In this document: piece after piece, positions 27,942 through 38,912 of the stretch
Layout: every line of letters begins with the position of its first letter
Numbering within the stretch: the stretch's first letter is position 1
Source of the DNA: Bacteroidales bacterium
Lineage (GTDB): Bacteria > Bacteroidota > Bacteroidia > Bacteroidales > JAADJA01
Direction of reading: 5' to 3'
NCBI GenBank assembly: GCA_020052415.1
Contig: JAGVPB010000037.1
Coordinates: 1 to 64,000, forward strand
DNA: 64,000 bases
Notes under the pieces: model-generated
Databases searched by the model: none
Told to the model about the DNA's origin: nothing
What the model saw: the letters and a program-made list of their open reading frames with translations, nothing else
Program-made: the position numbers and the translations under genes

Positions 27942-30900
27942 ATGAAAAAGAAAGAAAATGAATTATCAATTAGCAGGAAAAAAAATGCAAATAAAGATTT
28001 AAAAGTAATTTCCGATATACAAGCGCTTGTCGGGGCATTAAAGCAAAGCGAAGAAAAATACAGGACTCTTCAGGACAATATACCCATAGGTTTGTATCAA
28101 ACTACACCTGACGGCCGGTTTACCTTTGTAAACAACTGGATTCTTAAGATGCTTGGATACAGATCGAAAAAAGAACTTTTAAATGTTAAAGTTCAGGATA
28201 CTTATGTTGAGCCTGATAAACGGAAAGAAATTATAACCACGCTTAACAAAAAAGGTTTTATTAACGACACAGAATTACTGCTCCGTTGTAAAGACAATTC
28301 AGTAATATGGGCTGTGATTAGTGCAAAGACGGTTTATGACGAAAATAAAAAAGTACTAAGTTATGATGGATACATTTACAATATAACTGAGAGAAAAAAA
28401 GCGCTTGAACGGTTAAAAGAAAGCGAGGAAATGTTTAGGACTATTTCGAACAACCTGAGCAATGCGTTGTATATTTTTAATCCTGAAGGCGATTTTATTT
28501 ATGTAAATCCCGCTGCGACCAAAATAACCGGTTATACCCGTCAGGAATTAATAAAAATGAAGTTCTGGCAGGTTTGTCATCCGGATTATATGGAAATGGT
28601 GAAAAAAAGAGGATTTACAAGAATTTCCGGGAAAGAGGTTCCCAAAACCTACGAATTTAAAATTCTCACCAAAAAAGGTAAAGAAAAGTGGCTTGAGATC
28701 TCGGCTACTCAAATAAAACTTAAGGATCAGCCTGTGGTTATCGGACTTGGAAAGGATATTTCCGAACAAAAGGAGACGATGGAACTTATTAAGAGAAATG
28801 AAAAGAAATATAAGGACTTATATTCATTTTTCAAAATGATGGCCGATAATGTACCTGATATGATTTGGGCAAAAGATCTTGAGGGAAAGTGCATCTTTGC
28901 CAATAAAGCCACCTGTGAAAAATTGCTGATGACAAAACGGGGTGAAGATCCCATTGGTAAAACGGATGCCTTTTTTGCAATCCGTGAGAAGAAAAAACAT
29001 CCTGAAAACAAGAACTGGCACACGTTTGGAGAGGTATGTGGCAATACCGACGAAGTTGTAATCAAATCAAAAAAAGCCTCGAGGTTTGATGAATTTGGTT
29101 ATATTCGTGGAAAGTTTCTTTATCTCGACGTTTCGAAGGCGCCATTCCTTGATGAAAACGGAGTGATGATCGGTACTGTGGGAAGTGCTAAAGATGTTAC
29201 TCAGGCAAAAAAAATTGAAGAGGAACGGCATAAGTTCGAAAAACTGCAAACTGTGATGTACCGGATCAGTCTTGCTCTCAGTACGACAAAAGATTTAAGA
29301 GAACTGATAGATGTAATCAGGGGAGAATTAGGTTCGGTAATTGACACAACCAATTTCTATATTGCACTTTACGATCCTGAAAAGGATGAATTGCATCTGC
29401 CATTCTTCAAGGATGAGAAAGACAAGTTTACTGGTTTTCCGAAGGGAAATTCGCTTACCGGCCAGATCATAATTAAGAAAAAATCAATTTTACTGAAGGA
29501 GAATGAAATCAGGGAAATGTCCGATGCCGGAATTGTTAAGCCTATGGGTACAATTTCAAAGGTTTGGCTTGGTGTTCCTCTGATGGCAAAAAATAAGATC
29601 ATTGGCGCATTGGTTGTTCAAAATTATCATGATGAAAATGCTTTTGGTCAGAAAGAGCTTGAACTCATGGAATACGTTTCAAGTCAGATAGGAATTGCCA
29701 TTAGTCAAAAACAGGCTGAAAATGAATTAAAAGAAAGTGAAAAAAGGCTCCGGCAGATTATTGACACAGTGCCCCACATGATTTATGCAAAGGATGGAAC
29801 GGGTACATTTATTCTGGCAAATAAAGCCACAGCCGATGCCTATGGACGTAATGTCAGCGATGTTGAGGGTCAAAAACAATCCGTTATTCACGGGCAAAAA
29901 GATGAAATAATGAAGTTTGAAGAAGATGAAAAGCGACTGCTGGATATCAATGTGCCTGTAATAAAATCTGAAGAAAAATTTACAGATTTTACCGGCGAAA
30001 CTCACATTCTTCAAACAATAAAGATTCCATTTCCGTCAGGCAATGGGCATAAAATGGGTCTGTTGGGAGTTGCGATTGATATCACTGACAGGAAGATCAG
30101 TGAGGTAGAACTTAAACATGCAAAAGAAAGGGCTGAAGAATCCGATCGTTTAAAAACTGCTTTTCTTGCAAACATGTCGCATGAGATCAGGACACCTATG
30201 AATGCCATAATTGGATTTTCTGAGTTGCTTAATGATCCTGACCTTTCTTATGAAACCCGTGATGAATTCATACGGTTGATAAGCGAAAACAGCAAAATGC
30301 TTTTAAATCTGATTGAAGATATCATAGATGTTGCTAAGATAGAGGCAGAGCAAATAAAAATTATTAAATCAACCTGCCAGGTAAACCAAATACTCGATGA
30401 ATTAGGTACTTTTTACCGAAATGAAGTAAATAAATCGCCGGATAAGAAAATAAAGATAAAAGTAAGAAAAAGTGTTCCGGATGATAATTTTGCAATAGTT
30501 TCCGATCCTTTGAGATTTAAGCAGGTGATGAACAACCTTATAGGTAATGCATTGAAATTTACCGAGAAAGGAATCGTTGAGTTTGGGTATGAAATTAAAA
30601 AAGACTTAATTCAATTTTATATAAAAGATACTGGAATCGGTTTGCAACGAGATAAACTAAATGTAATTTTTGAAAGATTCAGGCAGGGTGAAGAGAGTAC
30701 TACCAAGGAATATGGCGGGACAGGATTGGGTTTGACTATTTCGAGCAAGCTGATTGAATTGCTTGGAGGTAAAATATGGGTTGAGTCGGTTTTACATTCC
30801 GGAAGTACCTTTTATTTTACTCTTCCGCTTCATTTGGCAAAAGGTTCTGATAAATTGAAACCTTTTACTGATATATCCGATAAACATGACTGGTCCGGGA

Positions 30901-31256
30901 AAAATATTCTGGTTGCAGAAGATGAAAATTCTAACTTTGAGTTGGTTAAAGCAACATTGTTAAGGACAAAAGCCAACGTTATCAGAGTTAAAAATGGCAG
31001 GGAGGCTGTTGATTATTGTTTGGGTAATAACCTGGTAGATCTGGTACTAATGGATATAAGAATGCCTGAAATGAATGGATACGAAGCAACCGAATTTATC
31101 AAAGCCAAACAACCCGAAATTCCGGTTGTCTCCCTGACAGCTTATGCAATGGCCGATGACCGGGAAAAAAGCATTTTGGCAGGTTGTGATGATTATATTT
31201 CCAAACCAATAAAGCCAAACGATCTGATAGAAAAAATCAGCATTTATATTAAATAG
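27942..31256 (+). CDS. PAS/GAF hybrid sensor histidine kinase with receiver domain
   Basis: The 1104-residue cytosolic protein has no membrane segment. In order: PAS domains at about 38-155, 160-280 and 290-430 (each ending in DITE/DISE/DVTQ-like motifs), a GAF domain about 435-595, another PAS about 605-730, a HisKA domain with His747 in [11 protein letters not shown], an HATPase domain with [13 protein letters not shown] and [10 protein letters not shown], and a C-terminal receiver with Asp1038 in [14 protein letters not shown]. Autophosphorylation and phosphotransfer to its own receiver are expected. The output partner is not encoded nearby. Multiple PAS/GAF inputs suggest small-ligand or redox sensing. 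Confidence 0.92.
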   Translation: MKKKENELSISRKKNANKDLKVISDIQALVGALKQSEEKYRTLQDNIPIGLYQTTPDGRFTFVNNWILKMLGYRSKKELLNVKVQDTYVEPDKRKEIITTLNKKGFINDTELLLRCKDNSVIWAVISAKTVYDENKKVLSYDGYIYNITERKKALERLKESEEMFRTISNNLSNALYIFNPEGDFIYVNPAATKITGYTRQELIKMKFWQVCHPDYMEMVKKRGFTRISGKEVPKTYEFKILTKKGKEKWLEISATQIKLKDQPVVIGLGKDISEQKETMELIKRNEKKYKDLYSFFKMMADNVPDMIWAKDLEGKCIFANKATCEKLLMTKRGEDPIGKTDAFFAIREKKKHPENKNWHTFGEVCGNTDEVVIKSKKASRFDEFGYIRGKFLYLDVSKAPFLDENGVMIGTVGSAKDVTQAKKIEEERHKFEKLQTVMYRISLALSTTKDLRELIDVIRGELGSVIDTTNFYIALYDPEKDELHLPFFKDEKDKFTGFPKGNSLTGQIIIKKKSILLKENEIREMSDAGIVKPMGTISKVWLGVPLMAKNKIIGALVVQNYHDENAFGQKELELMEYVSSQIGIAISQKQAENELKESEKRLRQIIDTVPHMIYAKDGTGTFILANKATADAYGRNVSDVEGQKQSVIHGQKDEIMKFEEDEKRLLDINVPVIKSEEKFTDFTGETHILQTIKIPFPSGNGHKMGLLGVAIDITDRKISEVELKHAKERAEESDRLKTAFLANMSHEIRTPMNAIIGFSELLNDPDLSYETRDEFIRLISENSKMLLNLIEDIIDVAKIEAEQIKIIKSTCQVNQILDELGTFYRNEVNKSPDKKIKIKVRKSVPDDNFAIVSDPLRFKQVMNNLIGNALKFTEKGIVEFGYEIKKDLIQFYIKDTGIGLQRDKLNVIFERFRQGEESTTKEYGGTGLGLTISSKLIELLGGKIWVESVLHSGSTFYFTLPLHLAKGSDKLKPFTDISDKHDWSGKNILVAEDENSNFELVKATLLRTKANVIRVKNGREAVDYCLGNNLVDLVLMDIRMPEMNGYEATEFIKAKQPEIPVVSLTAYAMADDREKSILAGCDDYISKPIKPNDLIEKISIYIK

Positions 31257-31291
31257 CTGATCGGTACTTTATAGGAAATTTCGTACTCATT

Positions 31292-34225
31292 ATGTTTAAG
31301 ATAAAATATCTTAAGTATTTGTTTCTTTATGTTGGGATTATAAATGCGATGGATGCATGTTGCATAAGTTTTCCGGCATTAATGGAAAATCCCGGTGAAA
31401 GAACAGAGATAGACAGCCTGTTAAAAATTCTTCCTGCCTCCACAACAACCGATCGCTTAGGTCTTCTCCTCGAAATTTCAAAGCAATACATTTCCTTTTC
31501 GATGGATTCATCCCGTGAATATGCCCGACTTGCACTCATGGAGGCAAAAGAGCTGAACGATACGCAAAATATTGCCGATGCTTATAAAATGCTGGGCAAT
31601 ATAAATTACTATCAGGGAAACTATAATGAAGTCCTGCATTTATACGATTCCAGCGCACGGTTTTATGATCTTTTACATGATTCAGGGAGTCTTGCAAAAG
31701 TGTGGAACAATCTCGGAATTATATATGCCAGCATGGGTGATTATGAAAAGTCGGTCAATTTCCACCTTCTTTCTATTTCATGTAAAACCAGGCTTGGCGA
31801 TTCACTGGGTATAGCCAATAGTTACAACAATATCGGTTCCATCTATTATGATCTGAAGGATTACGAAAAATCGCAGGAGTATTTTTTAAAGGCCCTTTTC
31901 ATTCTTGAAAAGAACAACTATACCGAATCCAAAGCAAATATTTACAACAACCTGGGACTCATCAATCAGGAATTACATCAGTATGAAAAATCCATAATGT
32001 TTTTCAATAAATCGCTTGCAATCAGCGAACTAATGAATGATAAAGATGTAATGGGTTCTGTCCATCACAATATTGGAAAAAGCAATTTTATGCTTGGGGA
32101 TTATCAGAATGCTCTTGACCATTACTTTAAGGCTATTGATATTTTCGATAGCGTTGGAATAAAAAATAGTCAGACACTGAATAACATCGGCCAGGTTTAC
32201 ATTGAACTCGATTATTACAGGCAGGCACAGAAATATCTTTTTAAAGCACTTGAAATTGCTAAAAAGAACAACCAGTTTATCTATCTAAGAGATATATATA
32301 ATAATCTGGCTGTCACTTGTGAAAGATTAAACCAATACAATCAGGCTTACCATTACTACATTCTGTTTAACACTTTCGATGATTCCGTTAAAAACCAGAT
32401 GTACTCCAGTAAAATTGAAAATATTTATAACCAGAACGAGTTAGAGAATAAACAAAAAGAAATTGAAAAGCTTAACATTGCCAATCAGTTAATGCTGGAA
32501 AAACGGGAAAACGACAGAAGGAAGCAAAGCTATGCAATGTATTCTTTTATAGCAGGAATAGTTGCGATATTTATCATAGCACTGATTCTATACAAATTAT
32601 TCAGACAGAAAACAAGGGCGAACCTTCTGCTCAAAAAGCAGAATGAAGAAATAAAAAGATCCGATAATGTCATCAAAAAAATTAATAAGGCCCTTGCCGA
32701 AAATGAGGATATGCTGAGGAGGATTTTTGATGCATCACCCTCTGCAATTATGGTGATGGATATGGAACTGAAAATTCTTGATTGCAATAATGCCAGTTTA
32801 AAGATGTTCACGGCTTCAAACAAGAGAGATATCATCAGCAAAAGCTTTAGTGGTTTTTTTGAAAACGGACAATCTGAAGCAAACGAAGATTTTACAAAGG
32901 ATTTAAACAGCCATCTGAATGATAAGTCACAATTTTCAATGGTTAAAATTGATGGACTCAAGTTTATGGCTGAATTATCAGGTGGAATTATAAAGGATGC
33001 TTCAAGTAATTCAACAGCTTATGTTGTAATTATAAGTGACATCACCGAGCGAAATCAGTTCATTGAAAACCTGAACCAGGCAAAAATTGAAGCTGAAGAA
33101 TCCGATCGCCTGAAAACTGCATTTCTTGCTAATATGTCGCATGAAATCAGAACCCCGATGAATTCAATTATCGGTTTTTCAAATTTACTCAGCGAAACCG
33201 AATTGGTAAATGATAAAAAGGAAGAATACCTTAAGCATATTTTGCAGAGCAGCAATATTCTTTTAAATCTGATAGACGACATTATTGATATTTCAAAAAT
33301 TGAGGCCGGACAGTTGAATATCAACCTTGTTGAGAGTAATGTGAATAAAATGATCAGGGAAGTTTTTTCTTCATTTACTGAAACAAAATCAAAAGGGGAA
33401 GTCGAATTCCGATTGCAGTTACCGCCTGAAACAGAACTGCTGACACTGAATACAGATTCATTAAGGCTAAGGCAGATTATAACAAATTTATTAGGCAACG
33501 CTCTTAAATTTACTGAAAAGGGAACCATTGATCTTGGCTATAGTATTAAAAGAACTGAAAATGAGAAACTGCTTGAATTCTATGTAAAAGATACCGGTAT
33601 TGGTATTCCGCTTGACAAGCAGACCATTATTTTTGAACGGTTCCGGCAGGTAGATGAGGCACGCACCCGGAAATTTGGCGGAACAGGTCTTGGGCTTGCC
33701 ATTTCAAAACGCCTTGTAAATCTTTTGGGAGGTACAATATGGGTAAAATCCGAAATCAATAAAGGATCTGCCTTCTATTTTACTTTGCCATTAAATGAAA
33801 GCGACAATGAACCGATTGTGAATATTGAACCATTTCAGGCGACTAAATATAATTGGAAGGGTAAAACAATATTGGTGGCCGAGGATGAGAATTCAAATTT
33901 TGAATTACTCAAAGCTTCTATTTACCGTACCGGAATTAAAATAATCAGGGCGTTCAATGGTGATGAGGCTGTTGAATTCGTGAAAAAGAAAAACGGTATT
34001 GACATTGTGTTGATGGACATCCGGATGCCAAGGATGAATGGTTATGACGCAACCCGTATAATCAAAGGGTTAAAACCCGAACTGCCTGTAATTTCAATCA
34101 CCGCCTATGCCATGTCGGAAGACAAAAATAAAAGTCTCGAAGCGGGATGCGACATGTATATTTCAAAACCGATCCGGCCTTCCAATTTATTGGCTATTTT
34201 AAATGATTTTATTCCTTTTTCCTGA
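31292..34225 (+). CDS. TPR hybrid sensor histidine kinase with receiver domain
   Basis: The 977-residue protein has an N-terminal hydrophobic export signal, about seven TPR units outside the membrane (GNINYYQGNYNEVLHLYDSSARF and similar), a membrane helix (YSFIAGIVAIFIIALILYKLF, about 412-432), a PAS domain (about 470-590), HisKA with His617 in [11 protein letters not shown], HATPase ([23 protein letters not shown]) and a receiver with Asp909 in [14 protein letters not shown]. It starts 35 bp after the PAS kinase, and the kinase/receiver halves of the two are closely similar, so the pair likely shares phosphorelay partners. Its 3' end overlaps the convergent EamA gene by 27 bp. Confidence 0.92.
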   Translation: MFKIKYLKYLFLYVGIINAMDACCISFPALMENPGERTEIDSLLKILPASTTTDRLGLLLEISKQYISFSMDSSREYARLALMEAKELNDTQNIADAYKMLGNINYYQGNYNEVLHLYDSSARFYDLLHDSGSLAKVWNNLGIIYASMGDYEKSVNFHLLSISCKTRLGDSLGIANSYNNIGSIYYDLKDYEKSQEYFLKALFILEKNNYTESKANIYNNLGLINQELHQYEKSIMFFNKSLAISELMNDKDVMGSVHHNIGKSNFMLGDYQNALDHYFKAIDIFDSVGIKNSQTLNNIGQVYIELDYYRQAQKYLFKALEIAKKNNQFIYLRDIYNNLAVTCERLNQYNQAYHYYILFNTFDDSVKNQMYSSKIENIYNQNELENKQKEIEKLNIANQLMLEKRENDRRKQSYAMYSFIAGIVAIFIIALILYKLFRQKTRANLLLKKQNEEIKRSDNVIKKINKALAENEDMLRRIFDASPSAIMVMDMELKILDCNNASLKMFTASNKRDIISKSFSGFFENGQSEANEDFTKDLNSHLNDKSQFSMVKIDGLKFMAELSGGIIKDASSNSTAYVVIISDITERNQFIENLNQAKIEAEESDRLKTAFLANMSHEIRTPMNSIIGFSNLLSETELVNDKKEEYLKHILQSSNILLNLIDDIIDISKIEAGQLNINLVESNVNKMIREVFSSFTETKSKGEVEFRLQLPPETELLTLNTDSLRLRQIITNLLGNALKFTEKGTIDLGYSIKRTENEKLLEFYVKDTGIGIPLDKQTIIFERFRQVDEARTRKFGGTGLGLAISKRLVNLLGGTIWVKSEINKGSAFYFTLPLNESDNEPIVNIEPFQATKYNWKGKTILVAEDENSNFELLKASIYRTGIKIIRAFNGDEAVEFVKKKNGIDIVLMDIRMPRMNGYDATRIIKGLKPELPVISITAYAMSEDKNKSLEAGCDMYISKPIRPSNLLAILNDFIPFS

Positions 34226-35107
34226 TTCCTTTCCCTTATTTAATTGTTGAATCAAAATTCCGGCGACTATCAGCGTAAGCCCGGCAATTGTCGTCAACAA
34301 TATTTTTTCACCGATCACATTTCTGATGATGATCAGTGAAAGAAAAGGCGAAAGGTAAACGAGGTTCGAAACCTTTGCCGTATTTGAAGAGAGGGTCAAA
34401 GCTTTTAGCCATAAAACATAGGTGATACCCATTTCGAAAAGTCCGATATATAGCGCTCCCAAAAGCCCTTCCCACCGCACTGAAGAAAATCCTGAAAATA
34501 TCAAGCAGGGGATAAGGACATAGAATGTGCCGAAACAAAAGTTAAGAAACAGTTTGGCGACTTCATCTCTTTTATCCCTGACATTGAAAATCCAGTACAA
34601 TGCCCAAAATATGCTGCTTCCGGCGGCAAGCATTACACCAACCGGATTCTTAAATTCAAATGAAGTAAAACTGCCTTCCGTAGAAATGACAATTATACCG
34701 GTAAAGCTTATAACAACTGCGATAATACTCAACCAGGAAATCCTCTGTTTTAATAATGGAACCGAAAGCAGGACAAGGGTAATAGGCCAGATATAATTCA
34801 GTGTTCCGGCCTCCTGCGCCCGGAGCAGTGTATAGGCTTTAAACAAAACGATGTAATAGAGAAATGGATTAACCAATCCAAGAACAGCCGAACTAAATAT
34901 ATCTTTACGGGTGATTTGCAATAATAGGTGTGTTTTCTTTTGGAAGTGCATGATAATGTAAAGTGCCAGGCATGAAAATACAGAAGAAAAAAAGAGCAAC
35001 TGGAAATAGCCGATATAATTAAGACTTATCTTAAACGCTGAAGCCATCGTTGACCATAGAAGGATGGTTACAAAAGCATACAGGTAAGCCCGGTTTTGTG
35101 GCACCAT
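34199..35107 (-). CDS. EamA/DMT-family transporter
   Basis: The protein is about 302 residues with ten hydrophobic segments in two EamA repeats (AYLYAFVTILLWSTMASAFKISL... and VGVMLAAGSSIFWALYWIFNV...). I place the start at the ATG at 35107 (MVPQNRAYL) because the track's TTG at 35137 overlaps a -7 promoter box (CAAACTTA, 35135-35142). DMT transporters export or import metabolites such as amino acids; the substrate is unknown. Confidence 0.88.
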   Translation of the reverse strand: MVPQNRAYLYAFVTILLWSTMASAFKISLNYIGYFQLLFFSSVFSCLALYIIMHFQKKTHLLLQITRKDIFSSAVLGLVNPFLYYIVLFKAYTLLRAQEAGTLNYIWPITLVLLSVPLLKQRISWLSIIAVVISFTGIIVISTEGSFTSFEFKNPVGVMLAAGSSIFWALYWIFNVRDKRDEVAKLFLNFCFGTFYVLIPCLIFSGFSSVRWEGLLGALYIGLFEMGITYVLWLKALTLSSNTAKVSNLVYLSPFLSLIIIRNVIGEKILLTTIAGLTLIVAGILIQQLNKGKESGKRNKII

Positions 35108-35134
35108 TTTAAAATACTTTTTGTCATTAAAATG

Positions 35135-35142
35135 CAAACTTA
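35135..35142 (-). promoter_or_regulatory. -7 box TAAGTTTG for the EamA gene
   Basis: Minus-strand TAnnTTTG 28 bp before the ATG at 35107. It decides against the upstream TTG start. Confidence 0.45.
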
Positions 35143-35198
35143 ATAGTTTTACGTTTTAACTTCAAAGTGATAAGTAAATATGAAAGTCGAAAAATTTA

Positions 35199-35206
35199 TA
35201 GTTTTG
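35199..35206 (+). promoter_or_regulatory. -7 box TAGTTTTG for carbamate kinase
   Basis: Plus-strand TAnnTTTG 24 bp before the ATG at 35231; -33 not clear. Confidence 0.4.
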
Positions 35207-35230
35207 CGTCAAATATAAGAACCGTTATTC

Positions 35231-36175
35231 ATGAAAAAACTGGCAGTTGTCGCATTTGGAGGAAATGCACTTTTACGGGCCGGACAGAAGGGAACCATTG
35301 ATGAACAGGAAACCAATGCCTTTGAGGCAAGTAAAAACCTGTTGAATTTATTAAATCGGAATTACAACATTGTGATTACACACGGCAATGGCCCGCAGGT
35401 TGGAAACATCCTGAATTCCGACCAGGCCGGCCATATATTGCATGGACTGCCGCTGATGCCGCTGGATATTTGTGTAGCATATTCTCAGGGATTTATTGGA
35501 TACATCATCGAGCAGCAATTGAGAAATGTGCTTGCAGCCAACGATTTGGACAGGGATATAATTACAATCATCACTCAGGTGCTTGTAAACAGGGATGATC
35601 CGGCTTTTGAAAAACCCTCAAAACCCATTGGCCCATATTATTCAAAAGAAGAGGCAGAAAAACTGATGAAGGAAACAAAGTCGGTTTATGTGGAAGATAA
35701 AAAAAGGGGGGGCTGGAGAAAAGTGGTGGCATCACCCAGACCATTGGTGATCAGCAATAAGAAATCTATTGAGCAACTTGCTCGCAACGGTCAGATAGTC
35801 ATTGCAGTCGGCGGTGGCGGAATACCGGCATTTTATGTTGAACCCAATAAGCTGCAGGGCATTGATGCAGTAATTGATAAAGACCTGGCATCGTCGCTGC
35901 TGGCGAAACAAATAGGAGCCGATAAGCTTTTTATTCTGACCGATGTTGCTAAAGTTTGCCTCAATTTCAATACGCCTCAGGAGAAATCCGTTGACAAGAT
36001 GACGATTGCTGATGCAAGAAGGTATCTTGCCGAAGGACAATTTGCAGAAGGAAGCATGGCGCCTAAAATCAGGGCAGCCGTTGATTTTGTTGAAAACACT
36101 GGTAAAGATGCGATCATCACTAAGACAACACTGCTTGGAATAGATGACGGAGGTACGAGGATAGTTATAGTTTGA
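35231..36175 (+). CDS. arcC: Carbamate kinase
   Basis: The 314-residue amino-acid-kinase-fold enzyme interconverts carbamoyl phosphate plus ADP with carbamate plus ATP. Signatures: VAFGGNALLRAGQKG at the start, THGNGPQVGNI, VASPRPLVI, IAVGGGGIPAF, and GSMAPKIRAAVDFVENTG near the end. Length is normal. With the ornithine carbamoyltransferase gene downstream it suggests ATP generation from citrulline or arginine; no arginine deiminase is in the window. Confidence 0.93.
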   Translation: MKKLAVVAFGGNALLRAGQKGTIDEQETNAFEASKNLLNLLNRNYNIVITHGNGPQVGNILNSDQAGHILHGLPLMPLDICVAYSQGFIGYIIEQQLRNVLAANDLDRDIITIITQVLVNRDDPAFEKPSKPIGPYYSKEEAEKLMKETKSVYVEDKKRGGWRKVVASPRPLVISNKKSIEQLARNGQIVIAVGGGGIPAFYVEPNKLQGIDAVIDKDLASSLLAKQIGADKLFILTDVAKVCLNFNTPQEKSVDKMTIADARRYLAEGQFAEGSMAPKIRAAVDFVENTGKDAIITKTTLLGIDDGGTRIVIV

Positions 36176-36194
36176 AACTAAGTATATGTTCGAA

Positions 36195-36375
36195 GTTATG
36201 AGCTCGGAGTTCACAGTTCACAGTTCAGTCCAATGCAACATGCCCTAACCTCCTTGCTCCCTGTTACCCACTCCCTACTCCCCGCTCCCCGCTCCCTGCT
36301 CCCTGCTCCCTGCTCCACGCTCCATGCCCCTCGCTCACACATCTAAATACTAAATACTCAATACTAAATACTTAA
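36195..36375. repeat. Heptamer-repeat spacer
   Basis: Three successive 7-bp arrays: acagttc units, ctgctcc/ctccctg units, and tactaaa/tactcaa units. Fills the 203-bp gap between arcC and argF. Confidence 0.85.
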
Positions 36376-36378
36376 CAA

Positions 36379-37380
36379 ATGGCATTCAATCTTAGAAACA
36401 GGAATTTTTTAAAACTGCTGGATTTTACTCCGCAGGAAATCGGATTTCTGCTTGAACTTTCGGCAGATCTTAAAAAGGCAAAGTATAGCGGTACAGAACA
36501 GCCGCGGTTAAAGGGAAAAAACATTGCCCTCATTTTTGAAAAAGCATCCACACGAACAAGGTGTGCATTTGAAGTTGCTGCCTTCGATCAGGGTGCTCAG
36601 GTAACTTACCTCGGGCCTTCCGGTTCGCAAATCGGACAGAAGGAAACGATGAAGGATACTGCCCGTGTTCTTGGTAGAATGTACGATGGCATCGAATACC
36701 GCGGGTTCGGACAAAAAATCGTGGAAGAACTTGCTCAATATGCAGGAGTGCCGGTTTGGAACGGATTGACCGATGAGTTTCATCCTACTCAGATATTGGC
36801 TGATTTTCTGACCATGCAGGAACATTCTGATAAGCCTCTGAATAAAATTTCGTTCGCTTATCTTGGCGATGCCAGGAATAATATGGGAAATTCATTAATG
36901 GTCGGAGCGGCAAAAATGGGAATGGATTACCGTGCCGTAGCTCCAAAATCCGGCCATCCGGTCAATAAGTTAGTGGATCAATGTCTCGAAATCGCACAAT
37001 CAACAGGTGCAAAAATTACCATCACTGAGAACGTCGCTGAGGGTGTTAAAGGAGTTGATTTCCTTTATACCGATGTATGGCTTTCGATGGGCGAAAATCA
37101 GGCACTTTGGGAAAGCAGGATCAAAGAAATGCTTCCCTACCAGGTAAACATGGAATTGCTTAGGAAAACGGGCAATCCAAAAGTAAAATTCCTGCACTGC
37201 CTTCCTGCTTTTCACAATAGGGACACAAAGTCAGGTGAGGAGATTTATCAGAAATATGGAATAGATGGAATGGAAGTGACTGAAGAAGTGTTCGAATCAG
37301 AAGCTTCAATAGTTTTTGACCAGGCGGAGAACAGGCTGCATACTATAAAAGCTGTGATGGTGGCGACGCTGGGAAACTAA
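36379..37380 (+). CDS. argF: Ornithine carbamoyltransferase
   Basis: The 333-residue enzyme transfers the carbamoyl group between carbamoyl phosphate and ornithine/citrulline. Motifs: [19 protein letters not shown] (carbamoyl-phosphate site), [22 protein letters not shown], and the ornithine-site HCLPAFHN. The sequence is of the catabolic-style length with the EKTSTRTR-like block. Adjacent to carbamate kinase, it is likely catabolic, but an anabolic role cannot be excluded. The spacer upstream is heptamer-repeat DNA and no separate promoter box was found. Confidence 0.94.
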   Translation: MAFNLRNRNFLKLLDFTPQEIGFLLELSADLKKAKYSGTEQPRLKGKNIALIFEKASTRTRCAFEVAAFDQGAQVTYLGPSGSQIGQKETMKDTARVLGRMYDGIEYRGFGQKIVEELAQYAGVPVWNGLTDEFHPTQILADFLTMQEHSDKPLNKISFAYLGDARNNMGNSLMVGAAKMGMDYRAVAPKSGHPVNKLVDQCLEIAQSTGAKITITENVAEGVKGVDFLYTDVWLSMGENQALWESRIKEMLPYQVNMELLRKTGNPKVKFLHCLPAFHNRDTKSGEEIYQKYGIDGMEVTEEVFESEASIVFDQAENRLHTIKAVMVATLGN

Positions 37381-37381
37381 G

Positions 37382-37416
37382 GGAGTTCGGAGTTTGGAGT
37401 TTGGAGTTCGAAGTTT
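37382..37416. repeat. Heptamer tandem repeat (GGAGTTT)
   Basis: Five 7-bp units GGAGTTC/GGAGTTT/GAAGTTT directly after the argF stop. Confidence 0.85.
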
Positions 37417-37512
37417 CTGATTGACGGGAATGGGTTAAGTGTATTGACCGGGTAATGGTTTTTATTTTATATTTTTGATTTTATTAATGGTAAATTAGCA
37501 AAGGAGTTAAGT

Positions 37513-37896
37513 ATGCGGATTACAGGAGATAATAAACTCAGAAACCTGATTGTGGTTGGCGATAAAATATTGATCAAACCTGCGAAATATGATTCCAAAA
37601 GCAAGGGCGGATTATTGCTCCCTCCGGGGTATAAGGAAAAGGAGGATGTCCAGTCAGGCTATGTGATCAAGGTTGGACCGGGCTATCCTATCCCTATGCC
37701 TGCCGACGATGCCGATGAACCCTGGAAAAATGCTGATGAAAGAATACGGTATATACCATTGCAGGCAAAGGAAGGCGATCTGGCAATATTTCTTCAGAAA
37801 GGTGCGGTTGAAGTGATCTATGATAATGAAAAATATTTTATCGTTCCTCAATATTCAATCCTCTTGTTAGAGCGCGATGATTCCTTATTTGAGTGA
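37513..37896 (+). CDS. GroES-like co-chaperonin family protein (stand-alone)
   Basis: The 127-residue protein has the Cpn10 fold: NLIVVGDKILIKPAKYDSKSKGGLLLPPGYKEKEDVQSGYVIKVGPG, and a C-terminal KYFIVPQYSILLLER strand. It is longer than usual (about 95) owing to an insertion near PMPADDADEPWKNADERI in the middle, and lacks a neighbouring groEL. The AAGGAG before the ATG is an unusually good Shine-Dalgarno for this phylum. A second GroES-type protein with a changed mobile loop is likely; whether it binds GroEL is unknown. Confidence 0.8.
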   Translation: MRITGDNKLRNLIVVGDKILIKPAKYDSKSKGGLLLPPGYKEKEDVQSGYVIKVGPGYPIPMPADDADEPWKNADERIRYIPLQAKEGDLAIFLQKGAVEVIYDNEKYFIVPQYSILLLERDDSLFE

Positions 37897-37935
37897 ACAG
37901 ATTTTAGAAATAAATTAGGCTCGGGTTAATCAATC

Positions 37936-38029
37936 TTGCCACAAATTACACAAATTTTCGCAGATTAACTTTTTAAAGGGTTACTTTAACATAATAATCA
38001 TTCTGTGTAATCTGCGTTATCTGTGGCAA
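37936..38029. repeat. Imperfect inverted repeat
   Basis: TTGCCACA (37936-37943) pairs with TGTGGCAA (38022-38029), with more complementary blocks inside (CGCAGATTA/TAATCTGCG). A dispersed-type element between convergent genes. Confidence 0.6.
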
Positions 38030-38065
38030 AATATAGCATCTGAGGGGTTGCAATTTCCAGGATAA

Positions 38066-38100
38066 ACAAAAAGCCCCTCGTTCTCAGGAGCTTTTTTGTT
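38066..38100. terminator. Bidirectional terminator between groES-like and DUF6580 genes
   Basis: ACAAAAAGCCCCT / AGGAGCTTTTTTGT forms a stem with one mismatch and A/T runs on both sides, placed between convergent genes. Confidence 0.75.
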
Positions 38101-38114
38101 AAATCTTGATATCT

Positions 38115-38642
38115 TTAATCTGCCTTAGCTAAAACAGGAAATCGAAGCTGAGCCACATAAAATCCTCCAAAGAAAACGATACTGAAGAACAGGTCGCCCA
38201 TGAGTCCGTTAAAAAGGAAGGGCAATGCAAGGGTATAACATTCGGTTAGCCCGGCGATGTTTTGGGTATAATAAGGGCTTCCTGCCCACATAGCAAAATT
38301 GGTTATAATAAAAAACAAAAGACTGGCGCTCACCGAAGCCAATACTACAGTTCCAGCCTTGATCTTCATTCGCAAAAGCATCCCAAGCCCGACAACGAGT
38401 GCAAAACTGATGTAAACAGCTATCATCCATTGATGAAGGCCCAGGATCAGATCGCTCAGTAACATCGCTGCCAGTGGAATGATAAAAGCAAGATGTTTTT
38501 TCTGCAGATGAGCGCCACCAAACAATGCAATAGCTGCAATGGGTGTAAAATTCGGCCAGTGAGGGATCAAACGCATTACAGCGCCAAATAAAATCACTCC
38601 TGTTATAACCGCCAACTTTGTATTCATTTTAATATTCTTCAT
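38115..38642 (-). CDS. DUF6580 family membrane protein
   Basis: The 175-residue protein has five or six hydrophobic helices. The start (LIPHWPNFTPIAAIALFGGAHLQKKHLAFIIPLAAMLLSDLILGLH) and NFAMWAGSPYYTQNIAGLTECYTLALPFLFNGLMGDLFFS match the DUF6580 putative transporter family, which resembles ECF-type substrate-binding components. No ECF energising genes are adjacent. Substrate unknown. Confidence 0.8.
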   Translation of the reverse strand: MKNIKMNTKLAVITGVILFGAVMRLIPHWPNFTPIAAIALFGGAHLQKKHLAFIIPLAAMLLSDLILGLHQWMIAVYISFALVVGLGMLLRMKIKAGTVVLASVSASLLFFIITNFAMWAGSPYYTQNIAGLTECYTLALPFLFNGLMGDLFFSIVFFGGFYVAQLRFPVLAKAD

Positions 38643-38768
38643 CTCTGTTTTTTTTGGACAAGCAAAAATAGTAAAAACCTCTTAAGTATGAATAAAAACA
38701 AAAATCAGATTGAAAATGTTTTCCACATTGTATGGTTAATTTCGGAAGAACTTAGTCTTTAGTATTTG

Positions 38769-38895
38769 GTTCTCAGTTCTCAGTTCTCAGTTCTCATTAC
38801 TCAGTTCTCAGTTCCGCGGTCTGAGTTCCGGTTTTGTAACAGACATCTATTATCTAATATCTAATATCTAATATCTAATTTCTCATTTCTCAAGT
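38769..38895. repeat. Heptamer-repeat spacer
   Basis: TTCTCAG units (38769-38815) then ATCTAAT units (38848-38880). No gene between 38643 and 38912. Confidence 0.85.
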
Positions 38896-38912
38896 CTTTT
38901 ACATTTCATCCT

